Of a stretch of 64,000 nt of DNA, positions 16,842-25,739 are shown in pieces. The notes beneath the pieces are model-generated. The model saw only the letters and a program-made list of their open reading frames with translations, ran no database searches and was not told the origin of the DNA. Location of the stretch: assembly GCA_964520325.1 (NCBI GenBank), contig CAZFOB010000005.1, positions 1-64,000 of the forward strand, in the 5' to 3' direction. Each line of letters starts with the position of its first letter. Position 1 is the first letter of the stretch. The stretch comes from CAZFOB01 sp964520325. GTDB lineage: Bacteria > Actinomycetota > JAICYB01. Both the position numbers and the translations under genes were made by a program.

Positions 16842-17614
16842 CCGCCACACGCATAGGCGCACACGTCCCGCCGGACCAGCCGCTCAAGACTGCGGCGGCT
16901 CTTTCAGCGGACCAGATCCAGATCTTTCTTTCTGACCCGCAGAGCTTCAAGAAGCCACCGACGAGACATGACGCGGAGGAGCTCTTGGCATCGCCCATCG
17001 ACGTTGTGATCCATGCTCCGTATCTCATCAACGTGTGCTCGCCGAAAAGTAACGTCCGCTATGGCTCGCGCAACATCCTCAAGCAAACATGCGAAGCGGC
17101 CGTAGGGATCGGAGCGAAGGCCGTCGTCGTGCACGGGGGCCACGCCGAGGACGACGTGAAGGAAGGCTTCGGACGCTGGGTGCGCACACTCGAGACACTC
17201 GAAACGACGGTGCCGCTGTACATCGAGAACACCCCCGGCGGGACGAACGCCGTCGCCAAACGCGTCGAGGACATCGCAACACTATGGGACGCGATCGGCA
17301 AAGCGGACACGAACGTCACCGTCGGCCTGTGCTTCGACACCTGCCACGCGCACGCCGCGGGTGAGGATCTGATGACGGTCATCGAACGCCTCATCGCCAT
17401 CACCGGGAAGATCGACCTCGTACACGCGAACGACTCCAAAGACGAACACGGCCGCGGTCGTGACCGCCACACCAACCTCGGGAAAGGCATGATCGACACC
17501 GACGCCTTGCGGCACATGATCGCCGCGGCGAAAGCTCCGGTGATATGCGAGACGCCGGGAGGCGTCGACGACGTGCTCGAAGACCTCGCGTTCGTCCGCG
17601 AAGCGATCTCATGA
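16838..17614 (+). CDS. nfo: Endonuclease IV (AP endonuclease)
   Basis: 258 residues of the AP-endonuclease 2 TIM-barrel family, with metal-ligand segments VVVHGGH, PLYIENTPGG, LCFDTCHAHAAG, LVHANDSKDEHGRGRDRHTNLGKG and VICETPGG. It cleaves 5' of abasic sites in base-excision repair. ATGA overlaps on both sides place it in an operon between clpP and a methyltransferase. Confidence 0.92.
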   Translation: MTATRIGAHVPPDQPLKTAAALSADQIQIFLSDPQSFKKPPTRHDAEELLASPIDVVIHAPYLINVCSPKSNVRYGSRNILKQTCEAAVGIGAKAVVVHGGHAEDDVKEGFGRWVRTLETLETTVPLYIENTPGGTNAVAKRVEDIATLWDAIGKADTNVTVGLCFDTCHAHAAGEDLMTVIERLIAITGKIDLVHANDSKDEHGRGRDRHTNLGKGMIDTDALRHMIAAAKAPVICETPGGVDDVLEDLAFVREAIS

Positions 17615-18354
17615 GCGGGCTGCCCCCAGAGCAGGACGCCTATGGTCAGGAGATCCTCGCCGCACTCGAAGAGCGTGAGGTGCACGAGATCATCGAGCGG
17701 GACGACGGCTTCATCGACTCCTGCGGCGGCATCTACCTCCTCGCGCCCTTCTCGAAGTGGGACGCGAGTGAACGCCGGGCCATCCGGCTGGCCCGTGGAC
17801 GTGTCCTCGATGTCGGCGCGGGCGGGGGCCGAGTGAGTCTGCATCTTCAGGACAAGGGCCACACCGTCGTCGCGATCGACAACGCGCCGCTTGCGATCAA
17901 GGTGTGCCGCAAGCGCGGCGTGCAGGACGCGCGCGTCCTGGCATTCGAACAGATCGACGACGGCCTCGGGATCTTCGACACCATCGTGATGTTCGGGAAC
18001 AACTTCGGTCTGTTCGGCTCACCCGCACGTGCGCGCAAGCTGCTGCGGCGCCTGCACAAGATGACGTCGGAGCATGCGCGGATCCTCGGCGAGACCATGG
18101 ATCCGTATGACACGAAGGAACCCGATCACCTCGCCTACCACGAGCGCAACCGCAAGCGCGGCAGAGCAGGCGGTCAAGTGCGCATCCGCGCCCGACACCG
18201 CCGGTTGAAGACGCCGTGGTTCGACTATCTCTACGTCTCGCAGGACGAGATGCGCGCCATCGTCGATGGCACCGGATGGAACGTCGCGCGGACGATCCCG
18301 GGCGACGGGCCGCAATACGTCGCCGTCCTCGAGAAAGACTCGACGAAGGGCTGA
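17611..18354 (+). CDS. Class I SAM-dependent methyltransferase
   Basis: 247 residues. Motif I VLDVGAGGGRVSLHL (66-80) is followed by VVAIDNAPLAIKVCRKRG, the acidic residue that contacts the ribose. Middle strand FDTIVMFGNNFGLFG is typical of small-molecule methyltransferases. A basic stretch at about 188-205 (NRKRGRAGGQVRIRARHRR) could contact nucleic acid. The substrate is unknown. It overlaps nfo by 4 bases and abuts a convergent gene. Confidence 0.82.
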   Translation: MSGLPPEQDAYGQEILAALEEREVHEIIERDDGFIDSCGGIYLLAPFSKWDASERRAIRLARGRVLDVGAGGGRVSLHLQDKGHTVVAIDNAPLAIKVCRKRGVQDARVLAFEQIDDGLGIFDTIVMFGNNFGLFGSPARARKLLRRLHKMTSEHARILGETMDPYDTKEPDHLAYHERNRKRGRAGGQVRIRARHRRLKTPWFDYLYVSQDEMRAIVDGTGWNVARTIPGDGPQYVAVLEKDSTKG

Positions 18355-19497
18355 CTACTGCTCTTCGTAGCTTCCGGGCCGGGTGTACTCCGTCCCGCCC
18401 GGCTCGTCGGGTGTGCGGTCGATCGGACGCTTGATCGGGATGACCTCGTCGCCGAGCGCCATACGCGCACCGGCCCACGGTCCCGGCGTGGCCACGATGC
18501 GATCGCCGATCTGAAGCGCAAGCTCCTCGTAGTTCACCCGCCATCCCTTGAAATGCGGCCACGCGTCCTCCGGGATGCGCTCGTATGGGAACCCGATCTC
18601 GACCAGGCGCTTCGTCCCGCGCATGTACTCCTCATAGGACAACGCGATGTCGGCGTCGGGACGCGGGTCGGCCTCGTATGTGATCCCGAGAGCGTCGGCG
18701 ATCGTGCGCAAACCCGTGAACCCCATCCGCATGCACAGACGAGCTTGCGACGGCGCGGTGTTCGGACACATGGCCACGTAGAGCGCCGCGGAGTCCATCA
18801 CGGCAAGTAGACCCGTGAGCCACGAACGCAACGGGTCGGGCGACCGGAAGAACAAGAGCATCGGGTAAGCGGAATGGCTCTCGGCGACGTCGGCGCACCA
18901 GCGCTCCCAGTCCTCATAGAAAACCGGCAGCGCGTCGAGAGTATGGATGCGCTGGTGTCGCCACAGGATCTCCGGCCCCCACGCCGGCGCGCCGGCGCGA
19001 CTCTCGAGCATCGTCACGAGCGTCTCGCGCCGATTGAACGCTCCGTACAGAACGGGGAGGTAGCCGATCAAGAGCGCCACGACGACCAAGCCCGAAGCCG
19101 CGGCCAGCAGGTCGATCACCGTGGCACCCGGTGAGCGGCTGGTGGCGAAACCCAGCGTCAGCAGGGACGAGCCCGCCTCACGGTAGGCCGCTGCGATATC
19201 GAGCCGAACGGCTCCGAAGAGCATCAGTGCGAACCCGCTCATCAGCAGGCCGATCCACGTCGCGAGCAGCGCGAGCAGGAACCACGGCGCCTGGAACGCG
19301 AGCACCCGATCCTTCGCCTCGTATGTCCGGAACGGTCTCGCGAACGTTTTGAACAACGGCATGACGAGACGCGAGACGAGAGCGGCGACGCGAGCGGGCG
19401 TGTCGCGTGGGACGATGAGCGTTCCGACCACGCTCGCGAAGACGGCCACCACCGTGACAAGACCCCCGGCGAACGCGAGCCACCGAAGAGCGCTCAA
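18355..19497 (-). CDS. Membrane protein with a potassium-channel-like pore region
   Basis: 380 residues. Transmembrane segments lie at about 8-29, 69-95 and 126-152, followed by a soluble helical domain (160-380). Between segments 2 and 3 is REAGSSLLTLGFATSRSPG (about 107-124), which looks like a pore helix plus filter of Ion_trans_2 channels. The filter reads TLGFA rather than TxGYG/TxGFG. The end of segment 3, IGYLPVLYGAFNRRE, also matches the inner helix of bacterial two-TM channels. It may be a degenerate or non-K-selective channel. No known substrate for the C-terminal domain. Confidence 0.6.
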   Translation of the reverse strand: MSALRWLAFAGGLVTVVAVFASVVGTLIVPRDTPARVAALVSRLVMPLFKTFARPFRTYEAKDRVLAFQAPWFLLALLATWIGLLMSGFALMLFGAVRLDIAAAYREAGSSLLTLGFATSRSPGATVIDLLAAASGLVVVALLIGYLPVLYGAFNRRETLVTMLESRAGAPAWGPEILWRHQRIHTLDALPVFYEDWERWCADVAESHSAYPMLLFFRSPDPLRSWLTGLLAVMDSAALYVAMCPNTAPSQARLCMRMGFTGLRTIADALGITYEADPRPDADIALSYEEYMRGTKRLVEIGFPYERIPEDAWPHFKGWRVNYEELALQIGDRIVATPGPWAGARMALGDEVIPIKRPIDRTPDEPGGTEYTRPGSYEEQ

Positions 19498-19519
19498 GGA
19501 GAGTCGCTACGCTCCATAC

Positions 19520-20224
19520 TCAGCGGAGCGTGTCCCCGGGGCCGATCGAGACCACCTCGACGCCGCTTCCGACCAGCTCCTGCAGCTGCGCGGGCGTGCC
19601 CGTGAGAGGCGGGAACGTCCCGTAATGCATCGGGACGACGACGTCGGCGTCGAGGAGATCGACCGCGAACGCCGCTTGTTTCGGCGACATCGTGTAGAAG
19701 TCACCGATAGGGAGGAACACGACGTCGGGGTTGTAAAGCTCGCCGATGATCTCCATGTCGCCGAACACAGCCGTATCACCTGCGTAATAGATCGACAGTC
19801 CGCCCGGGAACTCGACGACGTATCCCGCCGCCACTCCCCCGTACAGGATCTGGTCTCCGTCCGAGATCCCACACGAGTGCATGGCCTGCACCATCGTGAA
19901 ACGCACACCCTGCGCCTGCGCAGTGCCGCCGAGATTCATCCCGTTCACGTTCGGCACGCCCTTGCCGCCGAGCCACATCGCCGTCTCGTAGACGGCGAAC
20001 GTGTCGGGTGACAGACGCGTGCACAGTTCGACCGCGTCGCCGATGTGATCGAAGTGGGCATGCGTGATGAGGACGAGGTCGAGCTGATCCGGGTTCTTCT
20101 CGGAATCCGGACACACGGGGTTGTTCATCACCCAGGGGTCGATGAGCACGACTTTGCCTTCGGTGGTCTTGAACTTGAACGTGCCGTGTCCGAGCCACGT
20201 CGCTTCGGTTCCTTTGAGATCCAT
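19520..20224 (-). CDS. Metal-dependent hydrolase, UlaG-like metallo-beta-lactamase fold
   Basis: 234 residues. Zn-binding HAHFDH at 55-60, preceded by LIDPWVMNNP, and downstream YYAGDTAVFGDM and MHYGTFPPL. This pattern is the UPF0173/UlaG-like branch rather than glyoxalase II or beta-lactamases. The ATG has a strong ribosome site (AAAGGAGGAAAC). It follows an SDR gene by 11 bases, so the two likely share a transcript. Substrate unknown. Confidence 0.87.
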   Translation of the reverse strand: MDLKGTEATWLGHGTFKFKTTEGKVVLIDPWVMNNPVCPDSEKNPDQLDLVLITHAHFDHIGDAVELCTRLSPDTFAVYETAMWLGGKGVPNVNGMNLGGTAQAQGVRFTMVQAMHSCGISDGDQILYGGVAAGYVVEFPGGLSIYYAGDTAVFGDMEIIGELYNPDVVFLPIGDFYTMSPKQAAFAVDLLDADVVVPMHYGTFPPLTGTPAQLQELVGSGVEVVSIGPGDTLR

Positions 20225-20235
20225 CGTTTCCTCCT

Positions 20236-20973
20236 TTACCGGATGCGATACCCGCCATCCACCGGAAGGGTGATGCCGGTGACGAAGTCCGAAGCAGAAG
20301 ATGCGAGGAAGACCGCAGCGCCGCCGTGATCCTCGGGCCGGCCCCACCGTCCCTGCGGGGTGCGCGTGAGAACCTCGTCGTTCATCGCCGGGAAGTTCTG
20401 CACCGGCGCGGTCATCGGCGTCGCGATCCAGCCGGGCTGGATGGCATTGACCTGAAAGTTGGGCGCCAGGTCGATCGCGAGCGTCTTCGTGAGGCCGAGG
20501 AGTCCGTGCTTGGATGCGGTGTACGACGCGAGATTGGGCCCACCGAACGTCGAGTACTCGCTGATGATGTTGATGATCTTGCCCTTCTCGGCCCGGTTCG
20601 CGAACCGCTGCGAAGCCACGAGGGCCGAGGTGAGGTTCACGTCGAGAACCCGCCACCAGTCCTCGAGCGGGTGGTCGGGGGCGCGGCCAACAGCCACCGT
20701 TCCGGCGTTGTTCACGAGCACGTCCAACCGTGCGAAGTCGGTGAACACGTCATCGACCACCTTGGTCACGGCATCCATGTCGCCGACGTCGGTGGCATAC
20801 GCCTTGGCGTTACCGCCGAGCTCCTTGGCAACGGCGGCGTTGCGCTCCTCGTTGCGCGACGCGATCGCGACCAGGGCGCCGTGCTCCGCGAACGCCAAAG
20901 CGATCGCACGTCCGATCCCGGAGTTGCCCCCCGTGACGAGGGCGACCTTGCCGTCAAGCGAGAAGTCGGGCAT
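20236..20973 (-). CDS. Short-chain dehydrogenase/reductase
   Basis: 245 residues of the classical SDR family. Cofactor motif TGGNSGIG (14-21), NNAG (86-89), catalytic Tyr149 and Lys153 in YTASK, and C-terminal PVDGGYRIR. Arg-rich position after the first strand (ASRNEER) favours NADP(H). FabG-like and gluconate-dehydrogenase-like assignments are both possible. Divergent from mshD. Confidence 0.88.
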   Translation of the reverse strand: MPDFSLDGKVALVTGGNSGIGRAIALAFAEHGALVAIASRNEERNAAVAKELGGNAKAYATDVGDMDAVTKVVDDVFTDFARLDVLVNNAGTVAVGRAPDHPLEDWWRVLDVNLTSALVASQRFANRAEKGKIINIISEYSTFGGPNLASYTASKHGLLGLTKTLAIDLAPNFQVNAIQPGWIATPMTAPVQNFPAMNDEVLTRTPQGRWGRPEDHGGAAVFLASSASDFVTGITLPVDGGYRIR

Positions 20974-21028
20974 GGCGATGAGCTTCGCAGGGTCGCCGGG
21001 CCCGCGTCACGTCGGCCATAGTCGTGAG

Positions 21029-21952
21029 GTGAATATCGAGGTCATCCACGAGGTCGATCCGAGCCAGCTCGACGCGCTCACGTCGTTCTTCGACGAGGTC
21101 CGCCGGCACGACCACCACGCTGCGCTCGGTGAGCACAAGTGGCTCGACCTCGTCCACGGGGGCAAGGCCGGCTTCGCCGGTCTGCTCGCCACCGAACCCG
21201 AGCACGACCCATCTGGGGAGGTGTGGCCGATCGGCTACGCGCAGCTCTCCCGCCACCACGACCCAGAGCAAGCGCAGTGGGGCCTCGAGATCGTCGTCCA
21301 TCCCGAGCATCGCGGTGTCGGTGTAGAGCTCGACCTCGTGCGCGGCGCGCTCGATGTCGTGAAGGACGCGGGCGGGGGGCACCTGCACCTGTGGGTGTTC
21401 CAGCCCACCGAGATCCACGACGCCGTTGCGCACGGCCTCGGCATGCAGCGTGGACGCGACCTGCTCCACATGCGCATCCCTTTGCCGGTGCAGACCACGC
21501 CGAAGCTTCCGGACGGCGTCCAGATCCGAGCCTTCGAACCGGAACACGACGTTGATGCGTGGCTCGACCTGAACAACCGCGCGTTCCAGCACCACCCGGA
21601 GCAGGGCGCGTGGGATCGCGAAACGATACAGCGCCGGATGAAGGAGCCGTGGTTCGATGCGCAGGATCTGCTGCTCGCCGTCGAGGGGTCGGCCCTCGTC
21701 GGGTCGAACTGGACGAAGCTCGATCGCGAGCACGGCGTCGGTGAGATCTATGTCATCGCCGTGGACCCGTCCCGCCACGGGTCGGGTCTCGGGAAAGCGC
21801 TGTCGGTGGCGGGCCTGCGTCACATGGCAGATCGCGGCATGCGTGAGGGCAGCCTCTACGTCGATGCCGCCAACGACGCGGCCCTCTCGATGTACCGCGG
21901 GATCGGCTTCACGGTGCAGCACCTCGACCGAGCGTACGTGACCGACGTCTAG
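21029..21952 (+). CDS. mshD: Mycothiol synthase
   Basis: 307 residues with two GNAT domains. The first ends around RGVGVELDLVRGALDVV; the second carries the acetyl-CoA motif DPSRHGSGLGKALSVAGLRHMADRG and SLYVDAANDAALSMYRGIGFTVQHLDRAYV, the signature end of MshD. It acetylates Cys-GlcN-Ins in the last step of mycothiol synthesis and so marks the host as an actinobacterium. Start GTG at 21029 (VNIEVIHEVDP). Confidence 0.9.
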   Translation: MNIEVIHEVDPSQLDALTSFFDEVRRHDHHAALGEHKWLDLVHGGKAGFAGLLATEPEHDPSGEVWPIGYAQLSRHHDPEQAQWGLEIVVHPEHRGVGVELDLVRGALDVVKDAGGGHLHLWVFQPTEIHDAVAHGLGMQRGRDLLHMRIPLPVQTTPKLPDGVQIRAFEPEHDVDAWLDLNNRAFQHHPEQGAWDRETIQRRMKEPWFDAQDLLLAVEGSALVGSNWTKLDREHGVGEIYVIAVDPSRHGSGLGKALSVAGLRHMADRGMREGSLYVDAANDAALSMYRGIGFTVQHLDRAYVTDV

Positions 21953-22021
21953 GTCTAGTCTAGGTTCTGGCCTTATCGCGTCCAGGTTGCAAGAACGAGC
22001 TGGACCCGCTATCAAGTACTC

Positions 22022-22807
22022 ATGGACGGTGCCTTCAGTCTCACGCTGGTCGTGTCGGCGTTCGCCTTCGGGTTCCGTCACGGTCTTGACTGGGACCACA
22101 TCGCGGCCATCACCGACATCACGTCGTCCCAAGGGTCGGTGCGCACGGGCCTGCGGTTCGCGACGCTGTACGCGGGGGGCCACGCGATCGTCGTCTTCCT
22201 GATCGGCATCGTCGCGATCGTTGCCGGCGAAAGCCTGCCCGACTCGATCGATGCCGCCATGGGCCGCGTCGTCGGGTTCACGCTCGTGGCGCTCGGGATC
22301 TACGTGATCTATTCACTCATCCGCTACCGGGGCGATTTCCGGCTCCGGAGCCGATGGATGCTGATGTTCGCAGGCGGCCGCTCGGCCTTCCGCTGGGTGC
22401 GCGAACGCGTCGGCGCGGGCGATCGGGTACTCGTCGGCGCCGAAGCGCACACGCATCAGCACGCACACGCCGATCCCTTCGTGAACTACGGCACCGGTAC
22501 TTCGGTCGCCGTCGGAGCGTTGCACGGCGTCGGCGCCGAAACGCCGACGCAGGTGCTCATCTTTCTCGCGGCGGCCGGAGCGGGCGGAACCTCGGCCGGC
22601 ATCGCGACGCTCCTCGTGTTTCTGCTCGGGCTGTTCACGGCGAACTCGATGCTCGCCGTTGCGAGCGCATCGGGGTTCCTCGCCGCGACGAAGCGCTTCA
22701 CCATCTACGCAACCGTGTCCGTCGTCACCGCGGTCGCGAGCCTTGTGCTCGGCGTCTCTTACCTCACCGGCAACCACGCCTGGATCCCGGCGCTCTTCGG
22801 CGGCTAA
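22022..22807 (+). CDS. Nickel/cobalt permease (NiCoT/NicO-like)
   Basis: 261 residues with about six transmembrane helices. The first helix holds the NiCoT signature H-x4-D-H (His20, Asp25, His26 in RHGLDWDHIAAITD). A cytoplasmic or periplasmic loop is histidine-rich (AEAHTHQHAHADP). GALHGVGAETPTQVLIF is the second conserved block. It should import Ni(II) or Co(II). A Fur-family regulator gene is convergent with it and overlaps its last 4 bases. Confidence 0.82.
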   Translation: MDGAFSLTLVVSAFAFGFRHGLDWDHIAAITDITSSQGSVRTGLRFATLYAGGHAIVVFLIGIVAIVAGESLPDSIDAAMGRVVGFTLVALGIYVIYSLIRYRGDFRLRSRWMLMFAGGRSAFRWVRERVGAGDRVLVGAEAHTHQHAHADPFVNYGTGTSVAVGALHGVGAETPTQVLIFLAAAGAGGTSAGIATLLVFLLGLFTANSMLAVASASGFLAATKRFTIYATVSVVTAVASLVLGVSYLTGNHAWIPALFGG

Positions 22808-23244
22808 CGAGTTCTGGGCCGGCACCGCTTACAGACACCGACGATCGCGAAATGCCTGCGGTCGACCTCGAACCCGTAGTCGCGCTCGAGCGCTGCTACG
22901 AACGACTTGAGCGTCGACGCGGGGAGCTCCTCCACGCGCTCGCACCGCTCGCAGTACAGATGCTGGTGGTCCTCGTGGGCCAGGTGATAGACGGCGCGAC
23001 CGTGGCCGAGGTGCACGTGGTCGACGATGCCGAGCTCTTCGAGGAGCTCGAGGGTCCGGTACACCGTCGAGATGTTCACGGACGGGTAGCGGGACTGGAC
23101 GTCGGCCGCGACCTCGTCGGCCGTGAGATGGCCCTTGGCTCTCACGAGACGTTCGACGATCGCGTACCGCGCCGTCGTCCGCCTGCCACCGGCCGCCGCC
23201 AGTCGTTGGACGATCTCCTCGACCCTCGCGCTTATTGCAGTCAT
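22804..23244 (-). CDS. Fur-family metalloregulator
   Basis: 146 residues. Winged helix (HLTADEVAADVQSRYPSVNISTVYRTLELLEELGIV) followed by the dimerisation domain with metal ligands in YHLAHEDHQHLYCERC and a second Cys-x2-Cys (VCKRC), the structural Zn site. The subtype (Fur, Zur or Nur) is not certain. Its convergent neighbour is a Ni/Co permease, so a Ni-responsive role is possible. Confidence 0.88.
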   Translation of the reverse strand: MTAISARVEEIVQRLAAAGGRRTTARYAIVERLVRAKGHLTADEVAADVQSRYPSVNISTVYRTLELLEELGIVDHVHLGHGRAVYHLAHEDHQHLYCERCERVEELPASTLKSFVAALERDYGFEVDRRHFAIVGVCKRCRPRTR

Positions 23245-23273
23245 CTGCTCTTGCGAGAGTATCGCGATAGGGC

Positions 23274-24008
23274 CTACGGCTTACGGCGCCTGGGCTGCGA
23301 CTTTCGCTTCCGGCGCTTCTTGCGCCGTCCGGACCTGCGTCCCCAGAGGTATCCGCCGACCCCGAAGACCACTCCAGCTGCACCCGCCGCGTACGGGAGC
23401 CAGGTGCGTCCGCGGTGCGGACGACCCGCGGCCGCGAAGGTGCCGAGGTTGTCGCTCGAAGCAAAGAGCTGGAGACTCGCTTCCGAGAGCTGCGTCACGA
23501 CCTTTCGCCAGTCGTCGCCGTCGCGGCGCACGACCGTGGATCCGTAGACCGGGTAGCGGATGACGACCGTCATGGCGTCCACGAGCTCGGCTGCATCCTT
23601 CGACTTCGCGTATCGCGCCCGCACCTGATACGCGTTGCCGTCGATGATCGAACCATCGCCGAGCTCGTGCGGCTGTGGCGGGACGAGTGGGACGATGTCG
23701 ATCTGGATCGTCAACTCCGCCTTGCGTGCTTCAAACGCATCCTTCGGGAACACCACCTGCAACTGCCCGTCACCGGTTGAGATGGTCTGTGGCGACGATC
23801 CCGCCTTCGTTACGACGATCTTCCCGCTCCCCACCGCGGGCGGTTCGTTGTCGTCGGCGAGATCGTCCGGCGGGTCGAGGTAGCGATACGCCGCAGGCGG
23901 CGCAAGTCCGTCGTACAGGACGCGGGGCGCGCCCGGCAGATGCAAGAGCATCGCCGCTGCGATGTACGCGACGATGACGACGCCGCCGGAGACCATCCGC
24001 GATCTCAT
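23274..24008 (-). CDS. Membrane-anchored secreted protein, unknown function
   Basis: 244 residues starting at ATG 24008 (MRSRMVSGGVVIVAYIAAAMLLHLPG). One N-terminal transmembrane segment precedes an extracytoplasmic beta-rich domain (GQLQVVFPKDAFEARKAELTIQIDIVPLVPP), which looks like an Ig/ZU5-like sheet. A second transmembrane segment (LPYAAGAAGVVFGVGGYLWG) is followed by a very basic tail. Seven bases after the binding-protein gene, so probably in its operon. I do not recognise the family. Confidence 0.65.
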   Translation of the reverse strand: MRSRMVSGGVVIVAYIAAAMLLHLPGAPRVLYDGLAPPAAYRYLDPPDDLADDNEPPAVGSGKIVVTKAGSSPQTISTGDGQLQVVFPKDAFEARKAELTIQIDIVPLVPPQPHELGDGSIIDGNAYQVRARYAKSKDAAELVDAMTVVIRYPVYGSTVVRRDGDDWRKVVTQLSEASLQLFASSDNLGTFAAAGRPHRGRTWLPYAAGAAGVVFGVGGYLWGRRSGRRKKRRKRKSQPRRRKP

Positions 24009-24015
24009 GCCGATC

Positions 24016-25239
24016 TCAGTTGGGAGCCACGATCGCGTGGGTGGCAAGCTCGGGCGGCCAGACAACCGCCTTCTGACGAGGCGCGACCCACTCCCAGATC
24101 ACGTGCGTCGCGCGCCGGTTGTTGCCGGCATCGGATCCGGACGTCCCGAACCTCAAGCCGCCGCCGTCCGGAAGCCCGCCGCGCGGCACATCGACCTTGC
24201 GCGCAGCCGCAGCGACGGCGTGCGCGGTCGCGCTTGATGCCGCCGGGAGCACGTGCCTGAACAGTCCGAGCGCTCCAGAGAAGCCGGTGAGCACCGGCGC
24301 GCTGAACTCGGTCTTGAAGCGCTCCTTGTAGACCGGACGCGCCCATCGCAACGCTTCGGCCGCCTCGGGGCTCAGCTGCTCGAGATCGGGGACGGTGCCG
24401 TCCGGCTTGTCGGATGCGAAGAGTCCGACGGCGTCGTCACCCAAGGCTCCCCCGAAAGACGTCATGCAATAGCTGGATGACGTCCCGATGTTGGCTTTCA
24501 ATGCAACATCCCGCTTCACGATCTGTTTGCGCAGCTTCACACCGTCCTCGAGGTAGGCAGCAACGACGAGAACATCGGTCTTCGCGTCGGCGATGCGCCG
24601 CGCCAGCTCTGCGTAGTCGGCCGTGGCTACGACGTAGGGAAGCTCCTCGGCAAGCGTGAGTCCTCTGTCGCGTATCTCTTCGAGCGCCCCGCCACCGACG
24701 GAACGTCCGTAGACATCGTCTGCGTATGCAACGGTGTAGCGCAGGTCATCGCCGAGCTCGAGCCGATCATGTACGAAGGCCACGGCTTGGCGTCCGAGGT
24801 ACTGGCCCGCGTTCGGGTACCGGAAGACGGGCTGCGTCCCATCTGCAACGCCTAGCTCCATCCCGAGCTCGCCGACGGCGCCGGTCTCCCAGAACACGAG
24901 ACCGCGCCGCACCGCCGCCTTCGCCGCGGGCTGACTGATCGTGCTCCCGTAACTCCCGAGGACAACCTCGACACCGTCGTCGGCCAGCCTGTCGACGGCG
25001 TCCGGCGCTTGTTCGCGGCGCTCGGTCTTCTCGAGCTTCAGCCGGACCGGACGTCCGCGGACGCCACCTCGCATGTTTGCGAACTCGGCAGCGAGCTCGA
25101 CGCCGCGCCACTCCTCGATCCCCCCATGGCCTTGCGCACCGCCGGTGGGATACACAGCTCCGACGACGAACGCCCGCTCACCAACGGCACAGGCCGGCGC
25201 GACAAGGGCTAGGCACAGAGCGACGACGACGCGACGCAT
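24016..25239 (-). CDS. Type I periplasmic (Leu/Ile/Val-type) ligand-binding protein
   Basis: 407 residues with a secretion signal (MRRVVVALCLALVAPACAVG). The body follows the branched-chain amino-acid binding protein fold: VGAVYPTGGAQGHGGIEEWRGVELAAEFAN, VEVVLGSYGST, VVATADYAELARRIADAKTDVLVVAAY. Cys17 follows Ala-Pro-Ala, a poor lipobox, so lipidation is doubtful. No livFGHM permease or ATPase genes are nearby; it may serve an unlinked transporter or act as a sensor. Start shares one base with the preceding stop (TGATG). Confidence 0.82.
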   Translation of the reverse strand: MRRVVVALCLALVAPACAVGERAFVVGAVYPTGGAQGHGGIEEWRGVELAAEFANMRGGVRGRPVRLKLEKTERREQAPDAVDRLADDGVEVVLGSYGSTISQPAAKAAVRRGLVFWETGAVGELGMELGVADGTQPVFRYPNAGQYLGRQAVAFVHDRLELGDDLRYTVAYADDVYGRSVGGGALEEIRDRGLTLAEELPYVVATADYAELARRIADAKTDVLVVAAYLEDGVKLRKQIVKRDVALKANIGTSSSYCMTSFGGALGDDAVGLFASDKPDGTVPDLEQLSPEAAEALRWARPVYKERFKTEFSAPVLTGFSGALGLFRHVLPAASSATAHAVAAAARKVDVPRGGLPDGGGLRFGTSGSDAGNNRRATHVIWEWVAPRQKAVVWPPELATHAIVAPN

Positions 25240-25739
25240 CACAACGTCGCCATCAGGTTCGCGGATACGTGCGTGGCAGCGGCAGAGGTCCATCCTCCGG
25301 TGACCCAACGCTGCCAGCCGAAGAGCAGACCGGCTGCGACGTCCAGCGGGACGACAGACCATCCGTACATAGGAGCGTGAACGAGCCCGAACAGCAACGC
25401 TGCAACGCAGACCGCGACCGCCGGACCCCACCGTGCGAGCCATCCGTACAACGCGTGGCGGAACAGCAGCTCCTCGCCGACTGCGGCGACGACGGTTGCC
25501 AGAAGCGCGAGAGTCGTCGCGTGGATCGGTCTGGGCGCAGCCGGGAGCGCGAGCCGAACCGCGGCGAAAGCGCCAACACCGGCCCCCGTGACGACCAGCC
25601 ATCGCATCGTGCCTGCGTGCGCCTGCACGCGGGGGGTCACGGCCAGCGCGGTCGCTCCTGCCAGCGCGGGCACTACGAAGGAGTACGGACCCACAGCTCT
25701 GAGCGCGAGCGCCACGAGAAACAACGCGATGGCGATCAT
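25239..25739 (-). CDS. CPBP-family intramembrane metalloprotease
   Basis: 166 residues, mostly hydrophobic. The three CPBP motifs are present: EELLFR (Glu89, Glu90, Arg94), FGLVH (His121) and HVSAN (His157, Asn161). Family members include Rce1-like CAAX proteases and bacteriocin-immunity proteins. It sits between a small lipoprotein gene and a ligand-binding protein gene, with overlaps on both sides. Target unknown. Confidence 0.83.
   Translation of the reverse strand: MIAIALFLVALALRAVGPYSFVVPALAGATALAVTPRVQAHAGTMRWLVVTGAGVGAFAAVRLALPAAPRPIHATTLALLATVVAAVGEELLFRHALYGWLARWGPAVAVCVAALLFGLVHAPMYGWSVVPLDVAAGLLFGWQRWVTGGWTSAAATHVSANLMATL

Noticed and set aside
21980..22005. GTCCAG ... CTGGAC inverted repeat upstream of the Ni/Co permease.
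   Set aside because: Only six-base arms with a 14-base loop, no second copy and no U-tract; too weak to call an operator or terminator.
23260..23269. TATCGCGATA palindrome upstream of the Fur-family gene.
   Set aside because: A ten-base palindrome can arise by chance and it does not resemble known Fur or Zur boxes.
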